From: Lewinellaceae bacterium
GTDB lineage: Bacteria > Bacteroidota > Bacteroidia > Chitinophagales > Saprospiraceae
Length of the DNA: 25,775 nt
Reading direction: 5' to 3'
Assembly (NCBI GenBank): GCA_016710765.1
Contig: JADJUJ010000025.1
Coordinates: 40,001 to 65,775 of the forward strand
Shown: in pieces, positions 17,214 through 23,721 of the stretch
Layout of the letters: each line of letters begins with the position of its first letter
How positions within the stretch are numbered: the first letter of the stretch is position 1
The notes under the pieces: generated by a model
Told to the model about the DNA's origin: nothing
Seen by the model: only the letters and a program-made list of their open reading frames with translations
Databases searched by the model: none
Program-made: the position numbers and the translations under genes

Positions 17214-17358
17214 TTACTGCCCGGGCTTTCGCGTTCCGGCCACCAGTACCCTGGCTTTGGTACGAACGCCCACTTGCTGCAGGTATTGCCGTTTGTAGTA
17301 GATCTTGAAGCCTACGAACAGGACGGGTATAATGATCAGTAAAAATGAATATTTCCAT
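17214..17358 (-). pseudogene. Small membrane protein fragment, apparently frameshifted at its start
   Basis: An open frame on the minus strand reads WKYSFLLIIIPVLFVGF, then KIYYKRQYLQQVGVRTKARV, and ends at TAA 17214-17216. It is a convincing one-helix membrane protein of about 48 residues but has no start codon in frame. Removing one G from ATGGAAATATTC at 17358 would give ATG-AAA-TAT-TCA and a perfect start (MKYSFLLII...). The GVRTKARV segment after the helix recalls the start of DUF3592-type proteins, so it may also be truncated. The rest of the 390-base gap between the divergent beta-helix and caspase genes (17064-17454) shows no other gene. An 85-residue frame starting at the same ATG is only the shifted shadow of this one. 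Confidence 0.45.
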
Positions 17359-17454
17359 GGCGCTGAGTTGAGTAAAGGATCAAAATTTCATGGAACTGCT
17401 TACCTTTCTTTTTTATTCAGGTAGAAAAAAGTCACCGGTTTAACTCATTTTTCG

Positions 17455-18981
17455 ATGGCCAAATGGAATATTCACTTGCTTTTCACGGTCTTTCTGCTGC
17501 TGCCCTGTATGCTGAAAGCAGATCCACCGGTAAAGGGCAAAACCCTGGCACTGGTGGTGGGCATTTCCGAGTACAAAGACCCCGGCATCAAGGATTTGCA
17601 GTACGCCGACAAGGATGCCATGGCCTTCGCGCAATACCTGAAAACCCGAAAGTCGCCGGCAGATTCCATTCGATTGCTGACCAACGAAAAGGCCACACTT
17701 GCCGCCATCAACGATGGGATAGACTGGCTGTACAAGTCTGCGCAGCCAGAGGATCTTATATTCATCTACTTTGCCTGCCATGGTGACGTGGAAAAGCAAA
17801 CGCCCTGGCAACTTGGTTATCTGCTTGCCTACGATACACCATTTAACAATTACCGCAATTTTGCTGTCCGGGTGGAAGATATCAATGATATGGTGCTGAC
17901 ACTATCTTCCTTCAAGGACGCAAGAGTAGTCCTCATTACCGATGCCTGTCGTTCGGGCAAACTCGCCGGTTCGGGCGCCCGGGGCAGTTCACTGACCACG
18001 GAAGCCCTGGAAAAACAAGCCAACAACGAAGTGCGCATCACTGCCTGCAAATCGGACCAGGAATCTCAGGAAGGGGCCTGGGGCGGAGGGCACGGCGTAT
18101 TTTCCTATTACCTGATCAATGGATTGATGGGACTGGCTGATCAGGAGAACAACCGGGAGGTTACGCTGGAAGAATTGCGCTATTATGTGAAGCCACAGGT
18201 GTCCCGTGATGTCAGGGAGTATGTAATCGGAAAAACCCAGGATCCGGTTTTCAGCGGGGAGGAGAATTTCCGGATGGGTATTGTCGATGATAAGGCTCTG
18301 GCGGTGTTACGGGAGCAACTGGCGCCTGGAATGGCTGCCAATGGAGTTAGTATGGGAAGATCTATAGAAATGGCATTGCCGGAACCCGATGGTCTAAACC
18401 CGATGGAAGTTTTTTTTACATCACTGGAAGGATCTGGCTTTATCACGAATCTGGATTTTCAGGAGGTAGCACCCCAAGGGAAACAGGCGGTGCTTGACTA
18501 CTTTTTGCAGACGGTTGAAAGTGACTCCAGCTATTTGCCGCCCCCCTACAAAGAAAAAGAAAGGGCAGCCTGCCGGGCATACCAGCAACAACTGACCGCA
18601 CCCGATCACGATGCCGGGTGGCAACTAGCCTTAGAACATCATCTGGCAATAGCCCTGCACAACGCAGGCCAGAATATCATTGTAAAATACATTCAGGGCG
18701 ACACCGCAGAAATCAACAAACGCGCCTATTATAACAGCCAGACAGCCAACTACGACCGGTATCCGGCGCTGTTTGAGGCTGCACTTCAACTGTTGGAACC
18801 AGCACACCCGCTGTATTTTCCGCTGCAGGTAAAGCAGCACTATTTCGCCGGTGTGGCAGCCAGGCTGAAGTCGAAAAAGTCAGTGACCCAGCCTTGCTGC
18901 TGGAACAGGCTGCGCAGGAAATCAGCAAATCCCTTGCACTTGACGACAAAACTGCCTACGGCCACAACGAAATGGGGTTGA
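17455..18981 (+). CDS. Exported caspase-like (peptidase C14) protein, N-terminal part of a frameshifted caspase-TPR gene
   Basis: The N-terminal part of what appears to be one protein of about 1089 residues covering 17455-20724. A signal peptide (MAKWNIHLLFTVFLLLPCML) is followed by a caspase-fold domain at about residues 28-290. It opens with TLALVVGISEYKD and has the catalytic His109 in IYFACHGD and Cys165 in LITDACRSGK. GGGHGVFSYYLINGL is the usual late motif of the family. A helical region follows. Near 18858 the sequence leaves its natural frame: a single-base deletion within GTGGCAGCCAGG explains why the next 40 codons are nonsense (ending at 18981) while the TPR region continues in another frame. 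The domain itself is intact. The export signal implies a periplasmic or surface role rather than cytoplasmic cell death. Confidence 0.88.
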   Translation: MAKWNIHLLFTVFLLLPCMLKADPPVKGKTLALVVGISEYKDPGIKDLQYADKDAMAFAQYLKTRKSPADSIRLLTNEKATLAAINDGIDWLYKSAQPEDLIFIYFACHGDVEKQTPWQLGYLLAYDTPFNNYRNFAVRVEDINDMVLTLSSFKDARVVLITDACRSGKLAGSGARGSSLTTEALEKQANNEVRITACKSDQESQEGAWGGGHGVFSYYLINGLMGLADQENNREVTLEELRYYVKPQVSRDVREYVIGKTQDPVFSGEENFRMGIVDDKALAVLREQLAPGMAANGVSMGRSIEMALPEPDGLNPMEVFFTSLEGSGFITNLDFQEVAPQGKQAVLDYFLQTVESDSSYLPPPYKEKERAACRAYQQQLTAPDHDAGWQLALEHHLAIALHNAGQNIIVKYIQGDTAEINKRAYYNSQTANYDRYPALFEAALQLLEPAHPLYFPLQVKQHYFAGVAARLKSKKSVTQPCCWNRLRRKSANPLHLTTKLPTATTKWG

Positions 18982-19907
18982 TCTACATGGCGAAAGGACA
19001 ATACCGGGAATCAGAAACATCCTTCAGAAAGGCCATTGATTTGTCGCCGACCTGGGCACTGCCATGGGCTAATTTGTGCGGGCTATGTGGAGAAACCAAA
19101 GACTATCAAAAGGGGAATATCGCCTGCGATTCGGCGTTGCTGCTCCGGCCCGAATACTACGGCGGCTTTGTCAATGCGGGATTAATGGCAGTACAGGAAG
19201 ACAACTTGTTGAAAGCAGAAGATTATTTCTTACGGGCTATTACGCTGAACAAGGAACACTATCTGTCTTATGAACGATTGGGTTATATCCAATTAGAAAA
19301 GGCGGCGTATGAAGCAGCCAATGAAAATTTTGAAAAGGCAGCTGAAAAAAGCATGGGTATCTCAGAAGCCAGAATAGCCAATTCTTTTGGTACTAATGAT
19401 GTGAGATATGAATTTGGGCGAGAAATCATTGCCCTTGATTTCACCCAGCCCATTCATTCCGAAATGGAACTGTTAAATGGGATAAAGGCCCGCCCGGAAG
19501 ACCCTGAAGCCCATTTTGAATTGGGATGCTATTATGCCTGGGATGGAAACCTAGAAAAAGCCAGGGAGCGTTTTAAAAAGGCAATAGCCCTTAATCCGGA
19601 TCATAAAAGCGTTTTCAGCGCGCTGGGATACCTGGAATATACTGCGGAAAGGTTTGAAGCCGCAGAATTGTGCTGGATCAGGCATTTGGAAATCCAGCCG
19701 AAGGATACGGCAACCCTGATGCAGTTGGCATTTATGTATGAAAATTGGCACCATCCTCAAAAAGCACTGCATGGGTATGAAGCGGTAATTCAACTGGATT
19801 CACTGAATCAGAACGCCTTGCAGCACCGGCTGCTGCTGCTGCGCTTATTGGGCAAATACGATGACATGGATAAAGCCCTGGAACAATACGCGTTTGTTTC
19901 CTTATGA
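18894..19907 (+). CDS. Middle TPR segment of the caspase-TPR gene (frameshift fragment)
   Basis: This is the continuation of the caspase protein in the -1 frame. It is open from about 18843 and has no proper start: the first candidate at 18894 is TTG, inside the AEVEKVSDPALLLEQAAQ segment that clearly continues the upstream protein. It contains several tetratricopeptide repeats (AYGHNEMGLIYMAKGQYRES, HYLSYERLGYIQLEKAAYEA, PEAHFELGCYYAWDGNLEKA). It stops at 19907 soon after EQYA because of an apparent extra T in GCGTTTGTTTCC near 19890. Removing it gives EQYALFPYERYYVYKEFY and joins the third fragment. As a free-standing gene it would lack both a start and the signal peptide. Confidence 0.6.
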   Translation: MLLEQAAQEISKSLALDDKTAYGHNEMGLIYMAKGQYRESETSFRKAIDLSPTWALPWANLCGLCGETKDYQKGNIACDSALLLRPEYYGGFVNAGLMAVQEDNLLKAEDYFLRAITLNKEHYLSYERLGYIQLEKAAYEAANENFEKAAEKSMGISEARIANSFGTNDVRYEFGREIIALDFTQPIHSEMELLNGIKARPEDPEAHFELGCYYAWDGNLEKARERFKKAIALNPDHKSVFSALGYLEYTAERFEAAELCWIRHLEIQPKDTATLMQLAFMYENWHHPQKALHGYEAVIQLDSLNQNALQHRLLLLRLLGKYDDMDKALEQYAFVSL

Positions 19908-20724
19908 AAGGTATTATGTTTACAAAGAGTTCTACTGGAAGATGATTGTGCAGTTTCCGGACAGACCGGAGTGGCGACGAAAACTCGGTCTCGTATTGTA
20001 TGATATGGGACAGCGTAAGCCTGACGAAAATATAGATAGACGGACCATAGAGTACGCAACCCTTGAAAGCGTTGGATTACTGCGAGGCGCCATCTGGCTG
20101 GATCCTGAAAGTGGGGTAAATGCCGATTTACATCAAAAACTAGGCAGCCTAAGCGAAAGAGCATCTTTTTTTTCCAATTATTATTCAGAATATGAAGATG
20201 CGCTGGCGCTCAGACCAACAGATGCCGACCTGCAATCAGTGCTCATTGCCAAATATGCCGAAATGGGTCGATATCTGGATGCCCAACGGCTCCTGGACTC
20301 CCTGAATAAGCAGGGCGCCATCAACTTTTCCAACCGGTTGCTCCTCGCTGCGTACACAATCCGCTCCGGTGACTATGCTCGCGCGGAAACGATCTTGCGT
20401 GAGGCCAAAGACATATCTCCATTCGTAGAACCCAAAATTTCCGAACTGGAGAGCCTGTTGTACCAGCGTTCCGGCCAGTACCGGAAAGCCATTGATGCCT
20501 ACGGGGAGTGGACAGCATTGTCGGGCGACAGTGCCTCCAAACAGTATTCTCTGGCCAGGGTTTATGCGTTGATGAAAGATTCGAAAAACGCCCTGTTGCA
20601 TTTGGAAACTGCTGGTAAACTGGGTTTTCCCTACCCAAGGGTATTGGAGTATGATCCGGTTTGGAAAAGTTACCGGGAGCGTTCGGCCTGGAAGGCGTTG
20701 GTGGGGCAGTATTTTTCAGAGTAG
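19861..20724 (+). CDS. C-terminal TPR segment of the caspase-TPR gene (frameshift fragment)
   Basis: The third piece of the same coding unit, back in the frame of the caspase domain, so the two indels cancel. The useful sequence begins near 19890 (RLFPYERYYVYKEFYWKM); the first ten residues from the ATG at 19861 are out-of-frame shadow of the middle fragment. More helical repeats follow (DADLQSVLIAKYAEMGRYLD, GAINFSNRLLLAAYTIRSGD, ASKQYSLARVYALMKDSKNA). It ends with YDPVWKSYRERSAWKALVGQ, a tail seen in TPR-containing exported proteins. The stop at 20724 is 12 bases from the end of the convergent minus-strand unit. Confidence 0.6.
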   Translation: MTWIKPWNNTRLFPYERYYVYKEFYWKMIVQFPDRPEWRRKLGLVLYDMGQRKPDENIDRRTIEYATLESVGLLRGAIWLDPESGVNADLHQKLGSLSERASFFSNYYSEYEDALALRPTDADLQSVLIAKYAEMGRYLDAQRLLDSLNKQGAINFSNRLLLAAYTIRSGDYARAETILREAKDISPFVEPKISELESLLYQRSGQYRKAIDAYGEWTALSGDSASKQYSLARVYALMKDSKNALLHLETAGKLGFPYPRVLEYDPVWKSYRERSAWKALVGQYFSE

Positions 20725-20828
20725 TAGTGTGGTTTCCTACAGTTTTTTTTCCAGCGGTTTTTTGGGAATTAATTTGCCTGCGGCAAAGTTTTGGGTCCCG
20801 CAGCATTTGCAGAAGGCGCAGATTTTGC

Positions 20829-20978
20829 TTAAACGCTTAGCATCACATGGCTCAACCAGGAATCTATTTTGAGCATGCGCAGGTCACTTTCTGTGCCGGC
20901 GAGACTTTGGCCCGTGTTCGATTGGCAACTAACAAGAAGCAGCAAAAGCATGATCAGTATCTGGGCGTATGTTTTCAT
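20829..20978 (-). CDS. Short lipoprotein overlapping the SUFU stop (possibly frameshifted, true end near 20737)
   Basis: A 49-residue product: MKTYAQILIMLLLLLVSC is a clear lipoprotein signal with the acylated Cys at residue 18, followed by a short tail to TAA at 20829-20831. Its ATG overlaps the SUFU gene stop by one base (TGATG, 20976-20980), the classic arrangement for translational coupling. The sequence after the stop continues in another frame with protein-like content, KRLSKICAFCKCCGTQNFAA then GKLIPKKPLEKKL, down to TAG at 20737-20739, 12 bases from the convergent caspase stop. A single indel near 20860-20875 would give an exported protein of about 80 residues with a four-Cys cluster, CAFCKCC. 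The lipoprotein start is secure; the C terminus is not. Confidence 0.6.
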   Translation of the reverse strand: MKTYAQILIMLLLLLVSCQSNTGQSLAGTESDLRMLKIDSWLSHVMLSV

Positions 20979-21580
20979 CAAAGGGTAATTTGTTTTCTGT
21001 TTATGCTGAAGGGATCAAAGTCTGGGTGGTGCCAGAATTTTTCAAGACCCATTTGTTTGTACACTTCGACTTCGCCGGCGTACATGGGATAAATGCCTGA
21101 GATGTTGATTTTGTAACCCGCTCCGATCTCTATGTTGGTATAGTCTTCCCGATCGAGCAGGCTTGGGGCAAACACGAAGAAGGCATCCATGTCGGAATCG
21201 GTGCTGATTTTTTCCCTGAAGTTGATGATTTCTCCGTAGGAGAAGGGGCATTCACCACGGAGTTGGTTGGCCAAAAAGCCAACCACACGACCCCAGGCCA
21301 GGTTGTCGGACTCGACCGAGATACAGAGCTCCGGCCGTCCGAGTTTCCAATCGGGGTGATTGGCCAGCGATAATCCGTAGGTAAACGCTGTGATGCAGCC
21401 TGGCTCAGGTATGTTTTCATACATGATGCAGGTTACGCCGGGCAGCCCCTCGATCATGCTTTCTTCCCGGAACAATCGGGGTTCCTGCTGAAAAATGGCG
21501 TTCAAGTAGTCCAGGTATTGTTCCGCCGGCGATGGGGTATTTTCCGGTGTTTTCTTTTTTCCAAAATTGAATAGGGACAT
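20978..21580 (-). CDS. Suppressor of fused (SUFU) domain protein
   Basis: 200 residues, cytoplasmic (no signal). The SUFU fold spans about residues 30-190, with the family landmarks AFTYGLSLANHPDWKLGRPE, FLANQLRGECPFSYGEIINF, MDAFFVFAPSLLD, ISGIYPMYAGEVEVYKQMGL and a final INRK. Bacterial SUFU proteins are best known as immunity proteins in polymorphic toxin loci, and also occur alone; no toxin gene is visible beside this one. It starts 26 bases after the TPR gene stop and its own stop overlaps the next start (TGATG), so the order TPR - SUFU - lipoprotein looks like one operon. Confidence 0.9.
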   Translation of the reverse strand: MSLFNFGKKKTPENTPSPAEQYLDYLNAIFQQEPRLFREESMIEGLPGVTCIMYENIPEPGCITAFTYGLSLANHPDWKLGRPELCISVESDNLAWGRVVGFLANQLRGECPFSYGEIINFREKISTDSDMDAFFVFAPSLLDREDYTNIEIGAGYKINISGIYPMYAGEVEVYKQMGLEKFWHHPDFDPFSINRKQITL

Positions 21581-21606
21581 GGTAAGTTGAGTTTGAGTGA
21601 ATTTTA

Positions 21607-22005
21607 TTACTTCAGTTGTTCCAACATTTTTTTCAAATATTCCTTTTTCGATTCCGAAAAAGAATACCCCTTTGCTTCCAGTGATGGTAAACCGTCTATT
21701 CCTTGTCCGAGCAAAGGCTCTGCCTTGACTGCCCGATTGAAGTATTTTTTTGCTTTTTTCAAATCGGACTGATCAAAATAGGCCATGGACAGGCCTAGTA
21801 AGGCATCGGGGGCAAAGGGATTTTCGTCTGTACCTTCCAGGCAAGCCTGAAATTTTTGGATGGCGCCATTGGTATCTCCTTTTTGCAACAGGCAATTACC
21901 CTGGATATCAAATAAGGTCGAATTATTTAAACCCAGTTGGAGCGCTTTTTCGGCAATGTCGTAAGCTGCGTCAATGTCTTTTTGGTCAAAGTACAACTGA
22001 CTCAA
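21607..22005 (-). CDS. C-terminal part of the TPR protein (frameshift fragment)
   Basis: The reading frame is open from about 22053 and reads VIELNSENATAYQNLSQLYF before the first ATG at 22005, which therefore is not a natural start. It holds two to three TPRs (DAAYDIAEKALQLGLNN, PDALLGLSMAYFDQSDLKKA) and a helical tail ending in EYLKKMLEQLK. Adding one A to the A5 run at about 22046-22050 (TTTTAAAAAG) joins it exactly to the upstream TPR protein, giving about 530 residues in total. It stops 26 bases before the SUFU start. Confidence 0.6.
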   Translation of the reverse strand: MSQLYFDQKDIDAAYDIAEKALQLGLNNSTLFDIQGNCLLQKGDTNGAIQKFQACLEGTDENPFAPDALLGLSMAYFDQSDLKKAKKYFNRAVKAEPLLGQGIDGLPSLEAKGYSFSESKKEYLKKMLEQLK

Positions 22006-22043
22006 ATTTTGGTAGGCAGTAGCGTTTTCCGAATTGAGTTCGA

Positions 22044-23198
22044 TTACTTTTTAAAATCTGGAATGGCCGACTGATGTTCTTTCTGATGCATTTTGACCAC
22101 ACCGCGGTTGATATAGGCCGATTCAAACGCAGGATTAATTTCAATAGCGCTAGAATAATCCGAAACAGCGCCGGGGTAATCCTCTAAATGGAATTTGGTA
22201 TTTCCACGCATAAAATAGGCTTCCGCATAGGTTGGGTCAATTTCAATGGCTTTTGTGTAATCGTGAATGGCGCCCTGATAATCATTTGCCAATAACTTAG
22301 CATTGCCTAGAAAGAGGAAAGACAAGGCGTTCTGAGGGTCAAGTTCTATTGCTTTTGTACCATCAGCAATGGCGCCTGAATAATCCTGTAACGCACGTTT
22401 GGCATTTCCCCTATTGGAATATGCATTGGCAAATGTCGAGTCGAGTTCAATAGCCTTAGAATAGTCCAAAATGGCGCCTGGATAATCCTGTATCGCATAT
22501 TTCATCCAGCCGCGGTTAAAATAGGCATCAAACATTTGTGAATCGAGTTCAATGGCCATATCGTAATCTGAAATGGCGCCGGTATAATTTTTCAATTCAC
22601 TATTGGCGTAAGCATGGTAAGCATATGCCGACGCATCTTTGGGGTCGAGTTCAATAGCCTTAGAATAGTCCAAAATGGCACCTGAATAATCCTGTATCGT
22701 AGATTTTATCCAGCCGCGGTTAAAATAGGCATCAACCATTTGTGAATCGAGCGCAATGGCCATATCGTAATCAGAAATGGCGCCTGTATAATTTTTCAGT
22801 TCAATATTGGCGTAAGCATGGTAGGAATATGCCGACGCATCTTTTGGGTCAAGTTGAATGGCTTTTGAAAGGTCTGAAATGGCGCCTTCGTAATCCTGCA
22901 AAGCATTTTTAGCAAAACCCCGGTCCGCATACGCTTTTGCAATTTGTGGGTCAAGTTCGATGGCTATGGTGCAGTCGGCTAGGGCGCCTTCGTAATCCTG
23001 CAACACATTTTTAGCGTGGCCCCGATTCGCATAAGCCCTCGGATTTGGGCTAACAGATTCAATACTTTTTGTAAAAAATTCGATTTTTTCACCGGGGTCG
23101 GTGGCATCGAGGCCTTTTTGGAACCAGGAGTCGGTTTGGGCTGCCATTTGTACAACGGCGCTTAGTTGTAATAATAGGAGGAGAAAATACGGTTTCAT
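22044..23198 (-). CDS. Exported TPR-repeat protein, N-terminal part of a frameshifted gene
   Basis: 384 residues as read, made of a signal peptide (MKPYFLLLLLQLSAVVQMAA) and about ten consecutive 34-residue TPRs with the canonical pattern AYxNRGxAKxxLQDYxGAIxDxxKAIELDP. Two adjacent TPRs have been duplicated as a 68-residue block. The frame ends at a TAA created in GATTTTAAAAAGTAATC; one more A restores PDFKKVIELNSENATAYQNL. The slippery AAAAAG could in principle support -1 ribosomal frameshifting, but the preceding base is T, not the A of the strong heptamer. TPR proteins mediate protein-protein contacts; this one is exported, the partner is unknown, and it leads the SUFU operon. Confidence 0.85.
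   Translation of the reverse strand: MKPYFLLLLLQLSAVVQMAAQTDSWFQKGLDATDPGEKIEFFTKSIESVSPNPRAYANRGHAKNVLQDYEGALADCTIAIELDPQIAKAYADRGFAKNALQDYEGAISDLSKAIQLDPKDASAYSYHAYANIELKNYTGAISDYDMAIALDSQMVDAYFNRGWIKSTIQDYSGAILDYSKAIELDPKDASAYAYHAYANSELKNYTGAISDYDMAIELDSQMFDAYFNRGWMKYAIQDYPGAILDYSKAIELDSTFANAYSNRGNAKRALQDYSGAIADGTKAIELDPQNALSFLFLGNAKLLANDYQGAIHDYTKAIEIDPTYAEAYFMRGNTKFHLEDYPGAVSDYSSAIEINPAFESAYINRGVVKMHQKEHQSAIPDFKK
22443..22850. repeat. 204-base tandem duplication inside the TPR gene
   Basis: Two near-identical adjacent copies (22443-22646 and 22647-22850) encode the same pair of TPRs (DASAY-YHAYAN-ELKNYTGA ... FNRGW ... AILDYSKAIEL). The copies differ at scattered single positions, so the duplication is recent and in frame (68 codons). 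Confidence 0.88.
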
Positions 23199-23253
23199 TT
23201 TTGTGAAGGGTTGATTTTAGTACATTGTAACCGGGTGCATTTCAAATTGTCGC

Positions 23254-23496
23254 TTAGGCAGCCTGTTTATCGGGGTATTGAATCAGGTCGACAACTCTTT
23301 CCCATTTATCACTCATAAAAGCGGTTCTGAGATTTAGCATGTTCTGAGCGCCACGAATTGACCAACGCTGTCCGGAACGTTTTAGGCGGCACTGAACGAC
23401 CGTACGATGGGCGGCTTCGATGGCACCAGAACCGACGAATAATCCTCTATCGATGTAATCCTTATATTGTGTTTTGGTTTTGCGAAGGGTCGGCAT
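23254..23496 (-). pseudogene. Transposase remnant, C-terminal end (ISKra4/ISLre2-like)
   Basis: An 80-residue piece with the conserved transposase C terminus FVGSGAIEAAHRTVVQCRLK, SGQRWSIRGAQNMLNLR and WERVVDLIQY. Full-length members have several hundred residues; the DDE core upstream is missing. The frame upstream of the ATG is not transposase but resembles the attC-like sequences further right (GCGAAGGGTCGGCATG and TGTGCTAAAATGTG, 23495-23545, compare GCGAAGGGCGGGCATTTTAG at 23605-23624). The element was therefore probably broken at or inside such a site. The family choice between ISKra4 and ISLre2/UPF0236 is from memory of the motif and is uncertain. The sequence GTAACCGGGTGCATTTCAAA just beyond the stop (23227-23246) could be an IS end. 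Confidence 0.7.
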
Positions 23497-23586
23497 GTGT
23501 ATGGCAAAACCAAATGTGCTAAAATGTGCGGCTGGCTTTTTTGTCTGTCGGTTGATAGTCGCACTGTCGGTCTACTAGGGTTGCTT

Positions 23587-23719
23587 GTAACGTTTGGTGG
23601 CTTGGCGAAGGGCGGGCATTTTAGCACTGAACTTTACAAGAAGTACAGTGCTTGGGTTTAGCAATAAACTTTCATAGAAGCACAAAACCCCCGCTTTTGC
23701 AAAACGGCTGTTAGCCACA
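23587..23719. other. attC-like recombination site / cruciform element 1
   Basis: About 130 bases with imperfect dyad symmetry. The left half GGCTTGGCGAAGGGCGGG (23599-23616) faces CCCCCGCTTTTGCAAAACGG (23688-23707). Inside are the nested hairpins AGCACTG/CAGTGCT (23623-23629 with 23646-23652) and GTTTA-gcaa-TAAAC (23655-23668). The edges are GTAAC at 23587-23591 and GTTAGCC at 23710-23716, the latter one base off the integron R' box GTTRRRY. The stop codon of the neighbouring gene lies only 5 bases beyond GTTAGCC. Read on the minus strand, the site begins GGCTAAC directly after that gene, as a cassette attC would. Confidence 0.6.
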
Positions 23720-23721
23720 GT

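Noticed and set aside
22044..22054. Programmed -1 frameshift as the main explanation for the TPR break
   Set aside because: The heptamer is T-AAA-AAG, not the strong A-AAA-AAG, no stimulatory structure is obvious, and similar indels nearby favour error or decay.
23467..23661. Plus-strand 64-residue frame over the attC-like region
   Set aside because: It crosses the dyad sequences and the transposase remnant boundary; no independent evidence for a gene.
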